Shown: piece after piece, positions 18,092 to 27,212 of the stretch | How the letters are laid out: every line of letters starts with the position of its first letter | Position numbering within the stretch: position 1 is the stretch's first letter | Source of the DNA: Scytonema sp. RU_4_4 | GTDB taxonomy: Bacteria > Cyanobacteriota > Cyanobacteriia > Cyanobacteriales > Nostocaceae | NCBI GenBank assembly: GCA_012031965.1 | Contig: JAAUSC010000032.1 | Location: 1-46,790 of the forward strand | Direction of reading: 5' to 3' | DNA length: 46,790 bases | The notes under the pieces: generated by a model | Databases searched by the model: none | What the model was told of the DNA's origin: nothing | Seen by the model: the letters and a program-made list of their open reading frames with translations, nothing else | Program-made: the position numbers and the translations under genes

Positions 18092-20314
18092 ATGGAGACT
18101 AGAGGTTATCAAGAAGAAGTAGAGATTCAAAAATACTGGCTGGTTCTGAAACGCCGTTGGCCAATTGTGGTAGGAGTTCTTCTAGCTTCAGTAGGATTAT
18201 CGTCGTTTATTGTGTTCCTGCAAAAGCCTCAATACCAGGCGAATGGGATGCTTCTTTTTCGCTCAGACCGAACCTCGTCGCTGACAAAAGTTGGAGAAAA
18301 AATAGGCGATCTCGAATCCGTCATGCGCGAGGGTAATCCGCTAGAAACACAAGCTGTCATATTAAAATCAGAGTCAATTTTAAAAGAAGTTATCGATACT
18401 TTAGAGTTAAAAGATAAGAAAGGAAACGCCCTTGAGCCAGAGTCACTTAAAATCAAGGTTGAACCAATAGTAGGTACAGATATACTAAAGGTTTCCTACA
18501 CTTCAGAAAATCCTAAATTGGCAGCATCAGTCGTCAATCAGGTGATGAAATCGTACGTAGCAAACAACATTCAGTTCAATCGAACTCAAGTTCTTGCTGC
18601 AGGTGAATTTATCAAAAAACAACTGCCACAGGCTCGAGTAGAATTAAACCAAGCAGCAGAGGAGTTACGTGAGTTTAAAACTCGGCATAAGATTATCCAG
18701 CTTCCAGAAGAAGCAAGCGCCGCTATTCAAAATGTTGCTCAAATAGATGATGAAATTAACCAAACTAGGGCTGCGCTAGCAGATATGAGTGCTCGGGAAG
18801 CAAAAATGCGCACTCAACTCAATTTGACTGGGGAGCAGGCTGTAGAAATTACTTCCATAAGTCAAATACCTGGTGTACAGGAAGTCCTCAGTGAGTTACA
18901 GAAGGTACAAACCCAGTTAGCGAATGAAAAAGTACGCTACACCAGCGAACATCCAGCTATCTCCGAATTAAAAGATCAAGAAATCACCTTAAGTGCTTTA
19001 TTACAGCAGCGGGTTGAGCAAGTTTTAGGACCTAAAGGAATCCAACAAGTTTTAAACAATCAACAAAAACTTGCCCCTGGTAAATTGCAGATAGGGAAAA
19101 TAAAAGAAAATCTGGCGAATGAATATGCGCTTATACAAACTCAACGCCAGGGTCTGGAAAACAAAATACAAGCATTATCTAATATCCAAGCAACTTATAA
19201 GCAGAGGCTTGCTATCCTGCCAAATTTAGAGAAAAAGCAAGGAGATTTAGAGCGAAGGTTGTCTATCGCGCAAAAAAACTACGAAAATCTTGTCACCACA
19301 CTACAGGAAATCGAAGTAGCAGAAAAGCAAACTGTTGGCAATGCTAAAGAAATTCAATCTGCTCGGGTTCCTAAAAAACCGTCTTTGTCTAAAATAACAC
19401 TGCTTTTAGCAGGAGGCAGCGTGTTTATGGGATTGCTACTAAGTATAGCAGCGGCATTCTTTGTAGACTTAATAGATAGAACCTTGAAAACGGTTAAGGA
19501 AGCAGAGACATTTTTTGGTTATACTTTATTGGGACTCATTCCTAAGTTTGAATCGAATAAGATATCCCCTCCTGTTAACTTGATATCAGAAAAAGTCCCG
19601 AGTCGAGTTATTGTAACAACCTCTCCTCGCTCGGTGATTCATGAAGCTTATCAAATGCTTCAGGCAAACTTAAAGTTCATTAGCCATAAAAAAGTTCGTA
19701 CAATTGTGGTCACGAGTTCCGTACCTGGGGAAGGAAAATCAGAGGTTTCTGCTAATTTAGCTGCAGTACTGGCTCAAGCAGAACGGCGAGTTTTGCTAGT
19801 CGATGCAGATATGCGTAAACCATCGCAACATCACCTGTGGAATCTCATAAACTCAGTTGGTTTGAGCAACATCATTGTTGGTCAGAATCAATTTCCGCAA
19901 ACTGTGCAAACAGTGACAAAACACCTTTCTATCCTCACAGCTGGAGTACAACCCCCTAATCCCCTTGCTTTGATTGACTCTGATCGCATGGCTTCTTTGA
20001 TTGAAACTTTCTCTGACAGGTACGATTACATCGTATTTGATACTCCTCCTTTAGTTGGGACTGCTGATGCAGCAGTTTTAGGAAAAATGGCAGATGGAGT
20101 TTTGCTGGTCGTTCGACCAGGTGTTGTGGATTCAGCAAGCGCTACAGCAGCGAAATCCTTGCTGGAACGTTCTGAAGCTAAGATTTTGGGAATGATTGCC
20201 AACGCTGTGAATGTGAAGCAGGAACCAGGCGGCTACTTTTACTATTCTAACCCTCAAGGAGGACAAAGTATCGCAAAAACTGAAATAGAGACTGAACAAT
20301 GGACCTACAAATAG
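18092..20314 (+). CDS. Wzz-BY-kinase: polysaccharide co-polymerase with tyrosine autokinase
   Basis: The 740-residue inner-membrane protein controls chain length and polymerisation of the exopolysaccharide by cycles of tyrosine autophosphorylation. An N-terminal Wzz domain starts with a helix at about residues 30-48 and a long periplasmic coiled coil spans about 190-420. A second helix (LLLAGGSVFMGLLLSIAAAFFVDL) is preceded by the proline-rich RVPKKPSLSK. The cytoplasmic kinase has Walker A SSVPGEGKSEVSANLA (Lys549), Walker A' LLVDADMRKP (about 567-575) and Walker B FDTPP (Asp650). Tyrosines near the C-terminus (YFYYS and the final WTYK) are the likely phosphorylation cluster. It is fused in one chain, as usual in cyanobacteria. 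No cognate phosphatase is seen in the window. Confidence 0.93.
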   Translation: METRGYQEEVEIQKYWLVLKRRWPIVVGVLLASVGLSSFIVFLQKPQYQANGMLLFRSDRTSSLTKVGEKIGDLESVMREGNPLETQAVILKSESILKEVIDTLELKDKKGNALEPESLKIKVEPIVGTDILKVSYTSENPKLAASVVNQVMKSYVANNIQFNRTQVLAAGEFIKKQLPQARVELNQAAEELREFKTRHKIIQLPEEASAAIQNVAQIDDEINQTRAALADMSAREAKMRTQLNLTGEQAVEITSISQIPGVQEVLSELQKVQTQLANEKVRYTSEHPAISELKDQEITLSALLQQRVEQVLGPKGIQQVLNNQQKLAPGKLQIGKIKENLANEYALIQTQRQGLENKIQALSNIQATYKQRLAILPNLEKKQGDLERRLSIAQKNYENLVTTLQEIEVAEKQTVGNAKEIQSARVPKKPSLSKITLLLAGGSVFMGLLLSIAAAFFVDLIDRTLKTVKEAETFFGYTLLGLIPKFESNKISPPVNLISEKVPSRVIVTTSPRSVIHEAYQMLQANLKFISHKKVRTIVVTSSVPGEGKSEVSANLAAVLAQAERRVLLVDADMRKPSQHHLWNLINSVGLSNIIVGQNQFPQTVQTVTKHLSILTAGVQPPNPLALIDSDRMASLIETFSDRYDYIVFDTPPLVGTADAAVLGKMADGVLLVVRPGVVDSASATAAKSLLERSEAKILGMIANAVNVKQEPGGYFYYSNPQGGQSIAKTEIETEQWTYK

Positions 20315-20358
20315 CATGGTTTCAACAACATTGGTTCAACAACATTGGTTCAAAACTG

Positions 20359-20387
20359 CTCTCGAAATGCGACGGTTTTTTCGAGAG
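20359..20387 (+). terminator. hairpin after the tyrosine-kinase gene
   Basis: CTCTCGAAA and TTTCGAGAG form a perfect nine-base stem 45 bases after the kinase stop codon. The T run falls in the loop and right arm, not after the stem, so it is a weak or atypical terminator. A HIP1 site follows directly at about 20389. A 14-base direct repeat (TTCAACAACATTGG) lies just before it. Confidence 0.4.
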
Positions 20388-20558
20388 GGCGATCGCACAA
20401 CATCGTCTTTTAGGCTTTCATAAAAGCTATAAAGTTATTCATTAATTAAAGAGGTATTGCCTTACGCCAATGAGAAATCATCTTTTTCTGGGTGTCAAAC
20501 GGTAAAAAATGCTGCTAAAATGACACGGTGAGTCAAGAATGAGTGCATACTACTAGAG

Positions 20559-21101
20559 TTGATAACCAACGCAAACGAGGCGGAAGCTTCTACATTAACT
20601 TTTTGGCAGCAAATTCAAGAAGACTGGATTGCTCACGGACGGGATTGGACTAAGCCAGGATTTCGATCTGTAGTCGTTCATCGTTTCGGAGTTTGGCAGA
20701 TGACGATTAAACCACGACTTTTGCGAGCGCCTTTTAGTATTTTCTATCGGATGCTATTTCGCAAGGTTCGGAATCATTACGGAATAGAACTACCTGACTC
20801 TGTGCAGCTTGGTCGTCGCGTCATTATTGAACATCAAGGAGCAATAGTCATTCACGGAAACTGCTCTATTGGAGATGACTGTATTATTCGCCAAGGAGTC
20901 ACTCTAGGCAACCGTTACCTGGAGCATCCGTTTGATGCACCCAAGTTGGGTAAACATGTCAATGTTGGTGCTGGTGCGAAAATCTTTGGCAACGTTACTG
21001 TTGGAGATGACGCAAATATCGGTGCTAATGCTGTGGTTCTGTGCGATGTTCCAGCAGGAGCAACAGTAGTTGGGATACCTGCAAGAATCATCTATCCTTA
21101 A
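20559..21101 (+). CDS. hexapeptide-repeat acetyltransferase (serine acetyltransferase-like, EPS-associated)
   Basis: The 180-residue protein ends in a left-handed beta-helix of hexapeptide repeats (RVIIEHQGAIVIHGNCSIGDDCIIRQGVTLGN, then VNVGAGAKIFGNVTVGDDANIGANAVVLCDVPAGATVVGIPARII). This is the fold of CysE-type and colanic acid acetyltransferases, which use acetyl-CoA. Its place between the kinase and a GT2 gene suggests O-acetylation of a polysaccharide building block and not cysteine synthesis. No ATG precedes the conserved region in this frame; the start is a TTG at 20559, the only start codon after an in-frame stop at 20529. The first in-frame Met lies at residue 47, inside conserved sequence. 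The family is confident; the acceptor is inferred. Confidence 0.83.
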   Translation: MITNANEAEASTLTFWQQIQEDWIAHGRDWTKPGFRSVVVHRFGVWQMTIKPRLLRAPFSIFYRMLFRKVRNHYGIELPDSVQLGRRVIIEHQGAIVIHGNCSIGDDCIIRQGVTLGNRYLEHPFDAPKLGKHVNVGAGAKIFGNVTVGDDANIGANAVVLCDVPAGATVVGIPARIIYP

Positions 21102-21137
21102 AAAGTTAGCAATTCACATCTTTGAGGTAACAATGCC

Positions 21138-22361
21138 ATGTCAATGAGCCAGTTCGTGGCTTTGTGTACTGATGTTGTGTTAGTAGGCGCATCAGGTTTA
21201 TTTATTGTCTGCCTGTTTTTTCTTATTGAATGTACTGCGGCTATGTTCCCAATCACCTCTTCTCTAAATAGAGGTCATAGCCAAGATGCCAAAGTGACTG
21301 TCTTGGTTCCGGCTCACAACGAAGAGATTGTTATCGGTTCCACACTAGAAAAACTCATCCCAGCATTAAAAAGCCAAGACCGTTTGGTTGTCATTGCTGA
21401 CAATTGTAGTGATGCAACAGCAGAAATTGCTCGTGCAAAGGGTGCTACAGTTATCGAGCGTCAGAACCTTGATCAAAGAGGCAAGGGATACGCCTTAGAT
21501 TACGGCTTACAGTTTCTGGAGTCAGATCCTCCTGATGTGGTTGTGATTATTGATGCTGATTGTACAGTCAGTGAGAATGCAATTGAGCAGCTCAGTCAGT
21601 GTGCGATCGCCTTTAACTCGCCCGTCCAAGCGACCTACTTGATGAGCAGACCGAAAAACTCCCAGTCATCAAAAGATTTTGTTTCACAATTTTCTAACAT
21701 CGTCAGAAATTTAGTTCGTCCCTATGGATTAGCACGCTTGGGACAATCTTGCCCGTTGCTTGGTACAGGGATGGCTTTCCCTTGGACAGTCATTCGCTCA
21801 GTGAATGTAGCCAATGGTCACCTGCTTGAAGACTTAAAACTAGGCTTGGATTTGACAATAGTTGGACACAAACCAATTTTTTACCCAGAAGCAAAAGTCA
21901 CTGGGTATTTCCCACAGCAGCAGCACGCTGCTAAAAATCAGAGAACTCGTTGGGAACACGGTCATTTACAAATCATGCAAACCTATGTCCCCATCTTGCT
22001 TCAACAAGCAGTGTCTCAAAAAAGGTTTGACTTGTTGGTGAGCGTTCTGGATTTGTGTATCCCACCTTTATCCCTGCTTGTTGTTGTTTGGTTAGTGTTG
22101 ATGACAGTTTCTCTAGTGTTTGGGATTTTGGGAACATCATTGATGCCAGCAGTTGTCGTTACCACAGCAGGACTTTGTTTTCTCATTGCGATTCTAACAG
22201 CTTGGGCTAAGTTCGCTCGAAAAGACCTTCCTCTACGCGAACTTTTAACTGTTCCCGTGTACATTCTCTGGAAAATTCCGGTTTATCTAAAGTTTTTAGT
22301 GAAGCCTCAAAGTGTATGGCTTCGCACGGAAAGAGACTCGGTGAATTCTACTGATTCTTAG
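21138..22361 (+). CDS. membrane glycosyltransferase family 2
   Basis: This 407-residue processive-type GT2 enzyme has an N-terminal helix (about 10-33), a GT-A domain and two or three C-terminal helices. GT-A motifs are VLVPAHNEEIVIGSTL, VIADNCSDATAEIA, VVIIDADCTVSENAI (the DxD-type metal site) and RWEHGHLQIM in the position of the acceptor Q/RxxRW signature. It should transfer a sugar from a nucleotide donor to the growing lipid-linked repeat unit on the cytosolic face. The start is ATG 21138; a second ATG two codons later is equally placed. It is the second gene of a tight operon, only seven bases before the next gene. The sugar is unknown. Confidence 0.87.
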   Translation: MSMSQFVALCTDVVLVGASGLFIVCLFFLIECTAAMFPITSSLNRGHSQDAKVTVLVPAHNEEIVIGSTLEKLIPALKSQDRLVVIADNCSDATAEIARAKGATVIERQNLDQRGKGYALDYGLQFLESDPPDVVVIIDADCTVSENAIEQLSQCAIAFNSPVQATYLMSRPKNSQSSKDFVSQFSNIVRNLVRPYGLARLGQSCPLLGTGMAFPWTVIRSVNVANGHLLEDLKLGLDLTIVGHKPIFYPEAKVTGYFPQQQHAAKNQRTRWEHGHLQIMQTYVPILLQQAVSQKRFDLLVSVLDLCIPPLSLLVVVWLVLMTVSLVFGILGTSLMPAVVVTTAGLCFLIAILTAWAKFARKDLPLRELLTVPVYILWKIPVYLKFLVKPQSVWLRTERDSVNSTDS

Positions 22362-22368
22362 TTTATAT

Positions 22369-23664
22369 ATGACACAAAACCTTGAGATTGTAAACGTTAT
22401 GAATAACATTAAACAGAATAGTATGTTACTCGTAAACTCAGTGGTGCTTCGGGAAGTAGACGGTCAATGGGGGTTGGATGAGCAAACCTGCGCAGCTTTG
22501 GTTCGCTGGGCAGATAATTTTGAGCGAGTTATTATGGCTGGTCCTGCGTTACCAGAACACATCGCTATCAAAAAGTATTCTTCAACTACCGGAACGATAT
22601 TATGGCAATCAGTTGCAGATTTGCCATGTGCAGACCGAATAGAATTAGTGCCACTGCCGTATACATATAAATTACCAGACTTTATCAAGGCGTATACTAC
22701 CACACGTCAATTATTGAGACAAAAGATACTGAATACCCAGTATCTTGTGTTTCAACTGTGCGGACTTATTGGAGATTGGGCGGGAGTCGCTTGTTTGGAA
22801 GCCATCAACCTCAAACGACCTTATTCTGTCTATATTGATCGCGTTGAGTATGAGGTCATAAGCCGAACGTTGCACAGTCTACCTTTGAAGCGCCGCATCA
22901 AAGAACATTTGACTCTACCATGGATGAAACGTTATCAACGATACTTGATTCGTCAAAGCGAGGTTGGACTTTTTAAAGGACAAGATTGCTATCCAGAATA
23001 TTCACCTTTTTGCAAACAACCCCATTGCGTTTACAATGTTCACACAAAAAAGTCTGATTGGATTAACGAATCAAGCCTGAACTCCAAAATTGAATCACTA
23101 TTAAATGGTGAACCTTTGCAGGTTTGTTATGTGGGACGAGCTGCAGAAATGAAAGGTCCACTCGATTGGCTGCAGACTGTGCATCGGGTTTACAAAGCTG
23201 GTGTTGATGTCAAAGCCACTTGGCTTGGAGATGGAGCACTTCTTTTGAAGATGAAGTCGTTGGCTCAAGAGTTGGGTATAGCTGATCGTGTCAATTTAGT
23301 TGGGTTTGTGAGTGAGCAAAGCAAAGTTTTGCAGACGATGAGAGAAAATCACATTTTTCTGTTTTGCCATAAAACACCAGAATCACCTCGGTGTCTGGTT
23401 GAGTCAATAGTCTCCGGTTGTCCTATTGTCGGTTATGGTAGCTCTTATTCCCAAGAACTTGTGTCTCAATATGGAGGTGGTGTATTTGCACCAATGAACG
23501 ACTGGCAAAAACTCGCTGATTTAGTCATTGAACTGAATTCAGACCGAGCAAAATTAAGTGAGTTGATTCGAGCCGCTGCACTATCTGGTCGGTGTTTTGA
23601 TGAAGAAACTGTTTATCAACACCGAAGTGATTTAATTAAGAAATATTTGAATAGCAATATATAG
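22369..23664 (+). CDS. glycosyltransferase family 4-like protein
   Basis: The 431-residue soluble enzyme has a GT-B fold. The C-terminal domain carries the GT4 features PLQVCYVGRAAEMKGPLDWL, ATWLGDGALLLKMKSLA, RVNLVGFVSEQSKVL and the donor-binding ESPRCLVESIVSGCPIVGY, with glutamates in the usual EX7E spacing. The N-terminal half is less typical but includes QLCGLIGDWAGVACLEAI. It is seven bases after the GT2 gene and eight bases before the Wzy polymerase, so it is co-transcribed with both. A Met at residue 11 (MNNIKQN) is an alternative start. Specificity is not readable. The family call is confident. Confidence 0.85.
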   Translation: MTQNLEIVNVMNNIKQNSMLLVNSVVLREVDGQWGLDEQTCAALVRWADNFERVIMAGPALPEHIAIKKYSSTTGTILWQSVADLPCADRIELVPLPYTYKLPDFIKAYTTTRQLLRQKILNTQYLVFQLCGLIGDWAGVACLEAINLKRPYSVYIDRVEYEVISRTLHSLPLKRRIKEHLTLPWMKRYQRYLIRQSEVGLFKGQDCYPEYSPFCKQPHCVYNVHTKKSDWINESSLNSKIESLLNGEPLQVCYVGRAAEMKGPLDWLQTVHRVYKAGVDVKATWLGDGALLLKMKSLAQELGIADRVNLVGFVSEQSKVLQTMRENHIFLFCHKTPESPRCLVESIVSGCPIVGYGSSYSQELVSQYGGGVFAPMNDWQKLADLVIELNSDRAKLSELIRAAALSGRCFDEETVYQHRSDLIKKYLNSNI

Positions 23665-23672
23665 GTATAGTC

Positions 23673-24944
23673 GTGAGTAAATATCTAAGACTTGCCGAGA
23701 AAGGCTTTATTATTTTAGGCTTAACTTTCTTCTCAGGAGTATTTGGTATATATTCTCTAGGTCTTGTGCTGCCAAACGCAGTTGTCACATTAATCAGATT
23801 CTTTGTTTGGGGAATGTCAACCATTCTCGTTTGTATCTTCTGGAAAAATACAATAATTCTAGTCAGTCGAAACATATTACTTTGTATATTAACTGTCATA
23901 GCTCTGCTATCGTTTCTCTGGTCAGAATTTCCAGACTTTACGTTCTTTAACGCTAGAGATATCTTGATGATGACCTCGTTTGGCTTATACTTTGCGACAC
24001 GATTTAGTTTAAGAGAACAGGTACAACTTATTGCCTATACTTTCTTGATAGGATGTTTATTGAGTATAATTGCCGCCTTTGTGTTACCTTCTGTTGGTAT
24101 ACATCAAGCAGATGCAATGGAAGCTCATCCAGGAGCATGGAAAGGAGTATATGGGCATAAAAATGGTCTTGGCAGCATGATGGTTTTAAGTTCGTTGACA
24201 TTTTTTTTGCTGCCCAAGGAAGATTCAAATCTATATAGGTGGTTTGGCTTTAGTTGTTCGTTGGTATTAATGCTGCGTTCAACTTCAAAAACTTCTCTTG
24301 TTCTCTCTTTTCTGCTGCTCTTAATAATAGTGTTCTATAAAAACTTTCGCTGGCAGGGAAAAATAAGCGTAATTTTCACAAACATTGGAATTCTTCTTTT
24401 AGGATGTTTTTCCGTACCAGTTTTAACTTATTGGGTAGAGATCTTAACTGGTTTAGGAAGAGACGCAACTTTAACTGGACGGACGCCTTTGTGGGGTGCT
24501 GCGCTCGCTAGATTCATGGAAAGACCATTGTTGGGTTATGGGTATGGTGCATTTTGGGCACCTCAAAGTCCGTATGCACTTGAAGCAGGTCAAGCAATAG
24601 GGTCTGGCTGGATCCCACCTCATGGTCATAATGGCTTGCTTGATTTAGCACTTGATGTTGGCTTGATTGGTTTATCACTTTTTTTAATTATTTATTCCAC
24701 AGCTTTTGTTCGGGCATTAAAAGAAGGTTACGCAACTAAAAATCCAGAAGAGCTTTGGCCATTAGCTTATCTGACATTCTTGATTATGAATAACATGACA
24801 GAAAGTCTTTTGCTACGTTCAGCTAACCTGTATTGGACTTTGTTGATAACAGTTGTTTTTACTATGAATCAAAGGAAGCAAATTAAAAAAATTAATATCC
24901 AGAACGAGAAAAGCCATCTGCGTGTTATTAATTTGTCTAACTAA
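23673..24944 (+). CDS. O-antigen ligase / Wzy-type polysaccharide polymerase
   Basis: The 423-residue protein has about ten hydrophobic helices and a periplasmic loop with Wzy_C/O-antigen-ligase features: RDATLTGRTPLWGAALARFMERPLLGYGYGAFW, followed by PPHGHNGLLDLALDVGLIGL with the conserved histidines. Such proteins join repeat units (polymerase) or transfer polymer to an acceptor (ligase). With a Wzx flippase and a Wzz-kinase in the same locus, polymerase is the simpler reading. The start codon is GTG at 23673. It is preceded by a GT4 gene at eight bases and followed by a GT2 gene at three bases. The distinction between polymerase and ligase is inferred from context. Confidence 0.85.
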   Translation: MSKYLRLAEKGFIILGLTFFSGVFGIYSLGLVLPNAVVTLIRFFVWGMSTILVCIFWKNTIILVSRNILLCILTVIALLSFLWSEFPDFTFFNARDILMMTSFGLYFATRFSLREQVQLIAYTFLIGCLLSIIAAFVLPSVGIHQADAMEAHPGAWKGVYGHKNGLGSMMVLSSLTFFLLPKEDSNLYRWFGFSCSLVLMLRSTSKTSLVLSFLLLLIIVFYKNFRWQGKISVIFTNIGILLLGCFSVPVLTYWVEILTGLGRDATLTGRTPLWGAALARFMERPLLGYGYGAFWAPQSPYALEAGQAIGSGWIPPHGHNGLLDLALDVGLIGLSLFLIIYSTAFVRALKEGYATKNPEELWPLAYLTFLIMNNMTESLLLRSANLYWTLLITVVFTMNQRKQIKKINIQNEKSHLRVINLSN

Positions 24945-24947
24945 ATA

Positions 24948-25976
24948 ATGATAATGGGAGGTCTTGCTTTGCAGTGTATTGGAGTTGTTGTTATAGGACG
25001 CAACGAAGGAAATCGTCTTGAAGCGTGTTTGCTATCAGTGATAGGAGAAGCCAGAAGCGTAGTCTACGTTGATTCTGGCTCCACAGATGGTAGTATACTG
25101 CTGGCTTGCTCCCTTGGTGTCCATGTTATCGAACTCGATTTATCTATTCCTTTCACCGCAGCCCGTGCGAGGAATGCAGGGTTTGAATACCTGTCGCAAA
25201 CACAATCAGAGTTGGAATTTGTCCAGTTTGTGGATGGAGACTGTCGGGTTATAGAGGGATGGTTGGAACGTGCTGTGCATGAATTAGTGACTCAGCCTGA
25301 TGTTGTCGTGGTGTGTGGGCGGCGTCGGGAAGAATTTCCTGACAACTCTATTTATAACCGCCTGTGCGACATTGAGTGGAATACTCCTGTAGGTGAAGCA
25401 AAAGCTTGTGGTGGCGACTCCATGATCAGGGTAAGTGCATTCAAAAAGGTGGGAGGGTTTAATCCGACATTGATTGCTGGAGAAGAACCAGAACTCTGTG
25501 TGCGCCTACGTCAGGCTGGCGGCAAAATTTTACGTATCGATGCAGAAATGACACTGCATGATGCCCAAATCACACGTTTTGGTCAGTGGTGGAAGCGGGA
25601 GATTCGCAATGGTCACGCTTATGCTGAGGGGGCTTGGCTACACGGTCGTAGTCCTGAACGCCATTGGGTGAGAGAAAGTCTCAGGAGTTGGTTGTGGGCT
25701 TTTCTTTTGCCTTTGTTGACGGTTGCTAGTTTATTGCCAACTAGGGGAATAAGCATCCTGTTACTCTTAATAGTTTATACTTTGTTAGCTTACAGAGTGT
25801 ATCGGCTGACACGGTTTAGAGGTTTTCAGAAAAAGGATGCTATTTTCTACGCCCTGTTTTGTGGTGTGTTAGAAAAATACCCAAAATTACTGGGTCAAAT
25901 CCAATTTCACATCAATAGGTTGTTGAAACGACAGCGCACCTTAGTGGAATACAAAAGTGCGCCTTCAGCCAGTTAA
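24948..25976 (+). CDS. glycosyltransferase family 2
   Basis: The 342-residue GT2 enzyme has VVVIGRNEGNRLEACLLSV, VVYVDSGSTDGSILLA, VQFVDGDCRVIEGWL (DxD site) and a C-terminal pair of membrane helices after about residue 235. GGDSMIRVSAFKKVGGFNPTLIAGEEPELCVRLRQAGGKI is the typical acceptor-side block. The start is set at ATG 24948. However, GGGAGG at 24956-24961 is placed seven bases before an in-frame TTG at 24969, so translation may begin at the TTG, losing seven residues. It is last in the tight operon that starts at 20559, with 183 bases to the next gene. The donor sugar is unknown. Confidence 0.87.
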   Translation: MIMGGLALQCIGVVVIGRNEGNRLEACLLSVIGEARSVVYVDSGSTDGSILLACSLGVHVIELDLSIPFTAARARNAGFEYLSQTQSELEFVQFVDGDCRVIEGWLERAVHELVTQPDVVVVCGRRREEFPDNSIYNRLCDIEWNTPVGEAKACGGDSMIRVSAFKKVGGFNPTLIAGEEPELCVRLRQAGGKILRIDAEMTLHDAQITRFGQWWKREIRNGHAYAEGAWLHGRSPERHWVRESLRSWLWAFLLPLLTVASLLPTRGISILLLLIVYTLLAYRVYRLTRFRGFQKKDAIFYALFCGVLEKYPKLLGQIQFHINRLLKRQRTLVEYKSAPSAS

Positions 25977-26159
25977 GACAAGCTCTATTTTACCGTATAT
26001 TGGTATCTATAGTTACGCAAAACTGATCAAAAAAGAATCACGTACATCATCAAAGTTTTAAGCTGTTCTTAACTGTCTAGTTATTTCTGCCGTGCTGCAC
26101 TAGTTTGATTCTGAACTAGTTTATAAAGCACCTATGTTTTTTGAGGAAATAGAATATCA

Positions 26160-27212
26160 ATGGTAACAAAAATTAAATCAGCAGTCATTGGCACAGGAGC
26201 AATCTCCAAAGAACATCTCAGTTTCCTTTCTAAATCTGAACGCGCACATCTAGCTAGTGTTTGCGACCTTTCAAAAGTGTCTGCTAAGTATGCAGCACAA
26301 CGGTTTGGTGCTGACTCATTCTACACCGATTACCGTCAAATGTTGGATGAGGTAAAGCCTGACATTGTACATATTCTGACTCCACCTCATACACATAAGC
26401 GGATTGCCAAGGATTGCTTAGAAGCTGGTGTACATGTGTTCTGTGAAAAGCCCATTACACCAACCTACGATGAATTCAAAGAACTTTGCACCTTCGCACA
26501 GTCTCACAACCGCTGGTTAATTGAAAACCAGAACTACTGCTTTAACGAACCAATTCTCGCTATTGAGAAATTAGTTGCAGATGGAACTCTAGGTGAAGTG
26601 CAAGAGGTTGAAGTCCGCATAGCGCTTCCAGTTCGTGATGGTGGAGTATTTGCAGACGAAAACCTACCTAATCCTATTCATAAAATGCCTGCAGGGGTCA
26701 TTCATGATTTCATGACACACTTGTGTTCAATGGTCGTGCGCTTCATCCCAGATTTTGAGCGCGTGAGTGCTGCATGGAGTAATCACGGCGGTGGAGACCT
26801 GTTCCGATACGACGACCTTGATGCAATAGTCATTGGAGGCTCAGCACACGCTCGGATTCGATTCAGTTGTCACACGCCACCCAAGTGCTTTGCTGTGACG
26901 GTGCGAGGTTCAAAAGGTTATGTAGAAACTGATTTGTTTCAGCCCCATTTGCGTTGTGTCATACCCCGCGCTGGAGAACTGCTATCTCCGCTGATTAATC
27001 ATTTTGTGAATGGATGTGATTTCATTGGAGCATCATTCACGAACTTTCGTAACAAAATTATGCAAAAAACAGTTTATGAAGGTATACATCGACTTTTAGA
27101 CAAAACCTATGAAGCAGTCATCGAAGGTCAAGCGCCACCAATCAGTTTTGAAGATATGGAACGTACACATCAATTGATTAATGCCCTACTATTGGAGGTC
27201 AATCGCGTATGA
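26160..27212 (+). CDS. Gfo/Idh/MocA family sugar oxidoreductase
   Basis: The 350-residue NAD(P)-dependent dehydrogenase has a Rossmann domain with AVIGTGAISKEH, a post-strand VCDLSKVSA and the family-defining CEKPITP, followed by a Gfo/Idh beta-sheet domain with PAGVIHDFMTHLCSM. Members oxidise or epimerise the hydroxyls of nucleotide sugars or inositol. In this locus it likely helps make an unusual sugar donor for the exopolysaccharide. Its stop overlaps the start of the downstream epimerase by four bases (ATGA), so the two are translationally coupled and probably act in sequence. It opens the second transcription block of the locus. The substrate is inferred only. Confidence 0.87.
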   Translation: MVTKIKSAVIGTGAISKEHLSFLSKSERAHLASVCDLSKVSAKYAAQRFGADSFYTDYRQMLDEVKPDIVHILTPPHTHKRIAKDCLEAGVHVFCEKPITPTYDEFKELCTFAQSHNRWLIENQNYCFNEPILAIEKLVADGTLGEVQEVEVRIALPVRDGGVFADENLPNPIHKMPAGVIHDFMTHLCSMVVRFIPDFERVSAAWSNHGGGDLFRYDDLDAIVIGGSAHARIRFSCHTPPKCFAVTVRGSKGYVETDLFQPHLRCVIPRAGELLSPLINHFVNGCDFIGASFTNFRNKIMQKTVYEGIHRLLDKTYEAVIEGQAPPISFEDMERTHQLINALLLEVNRV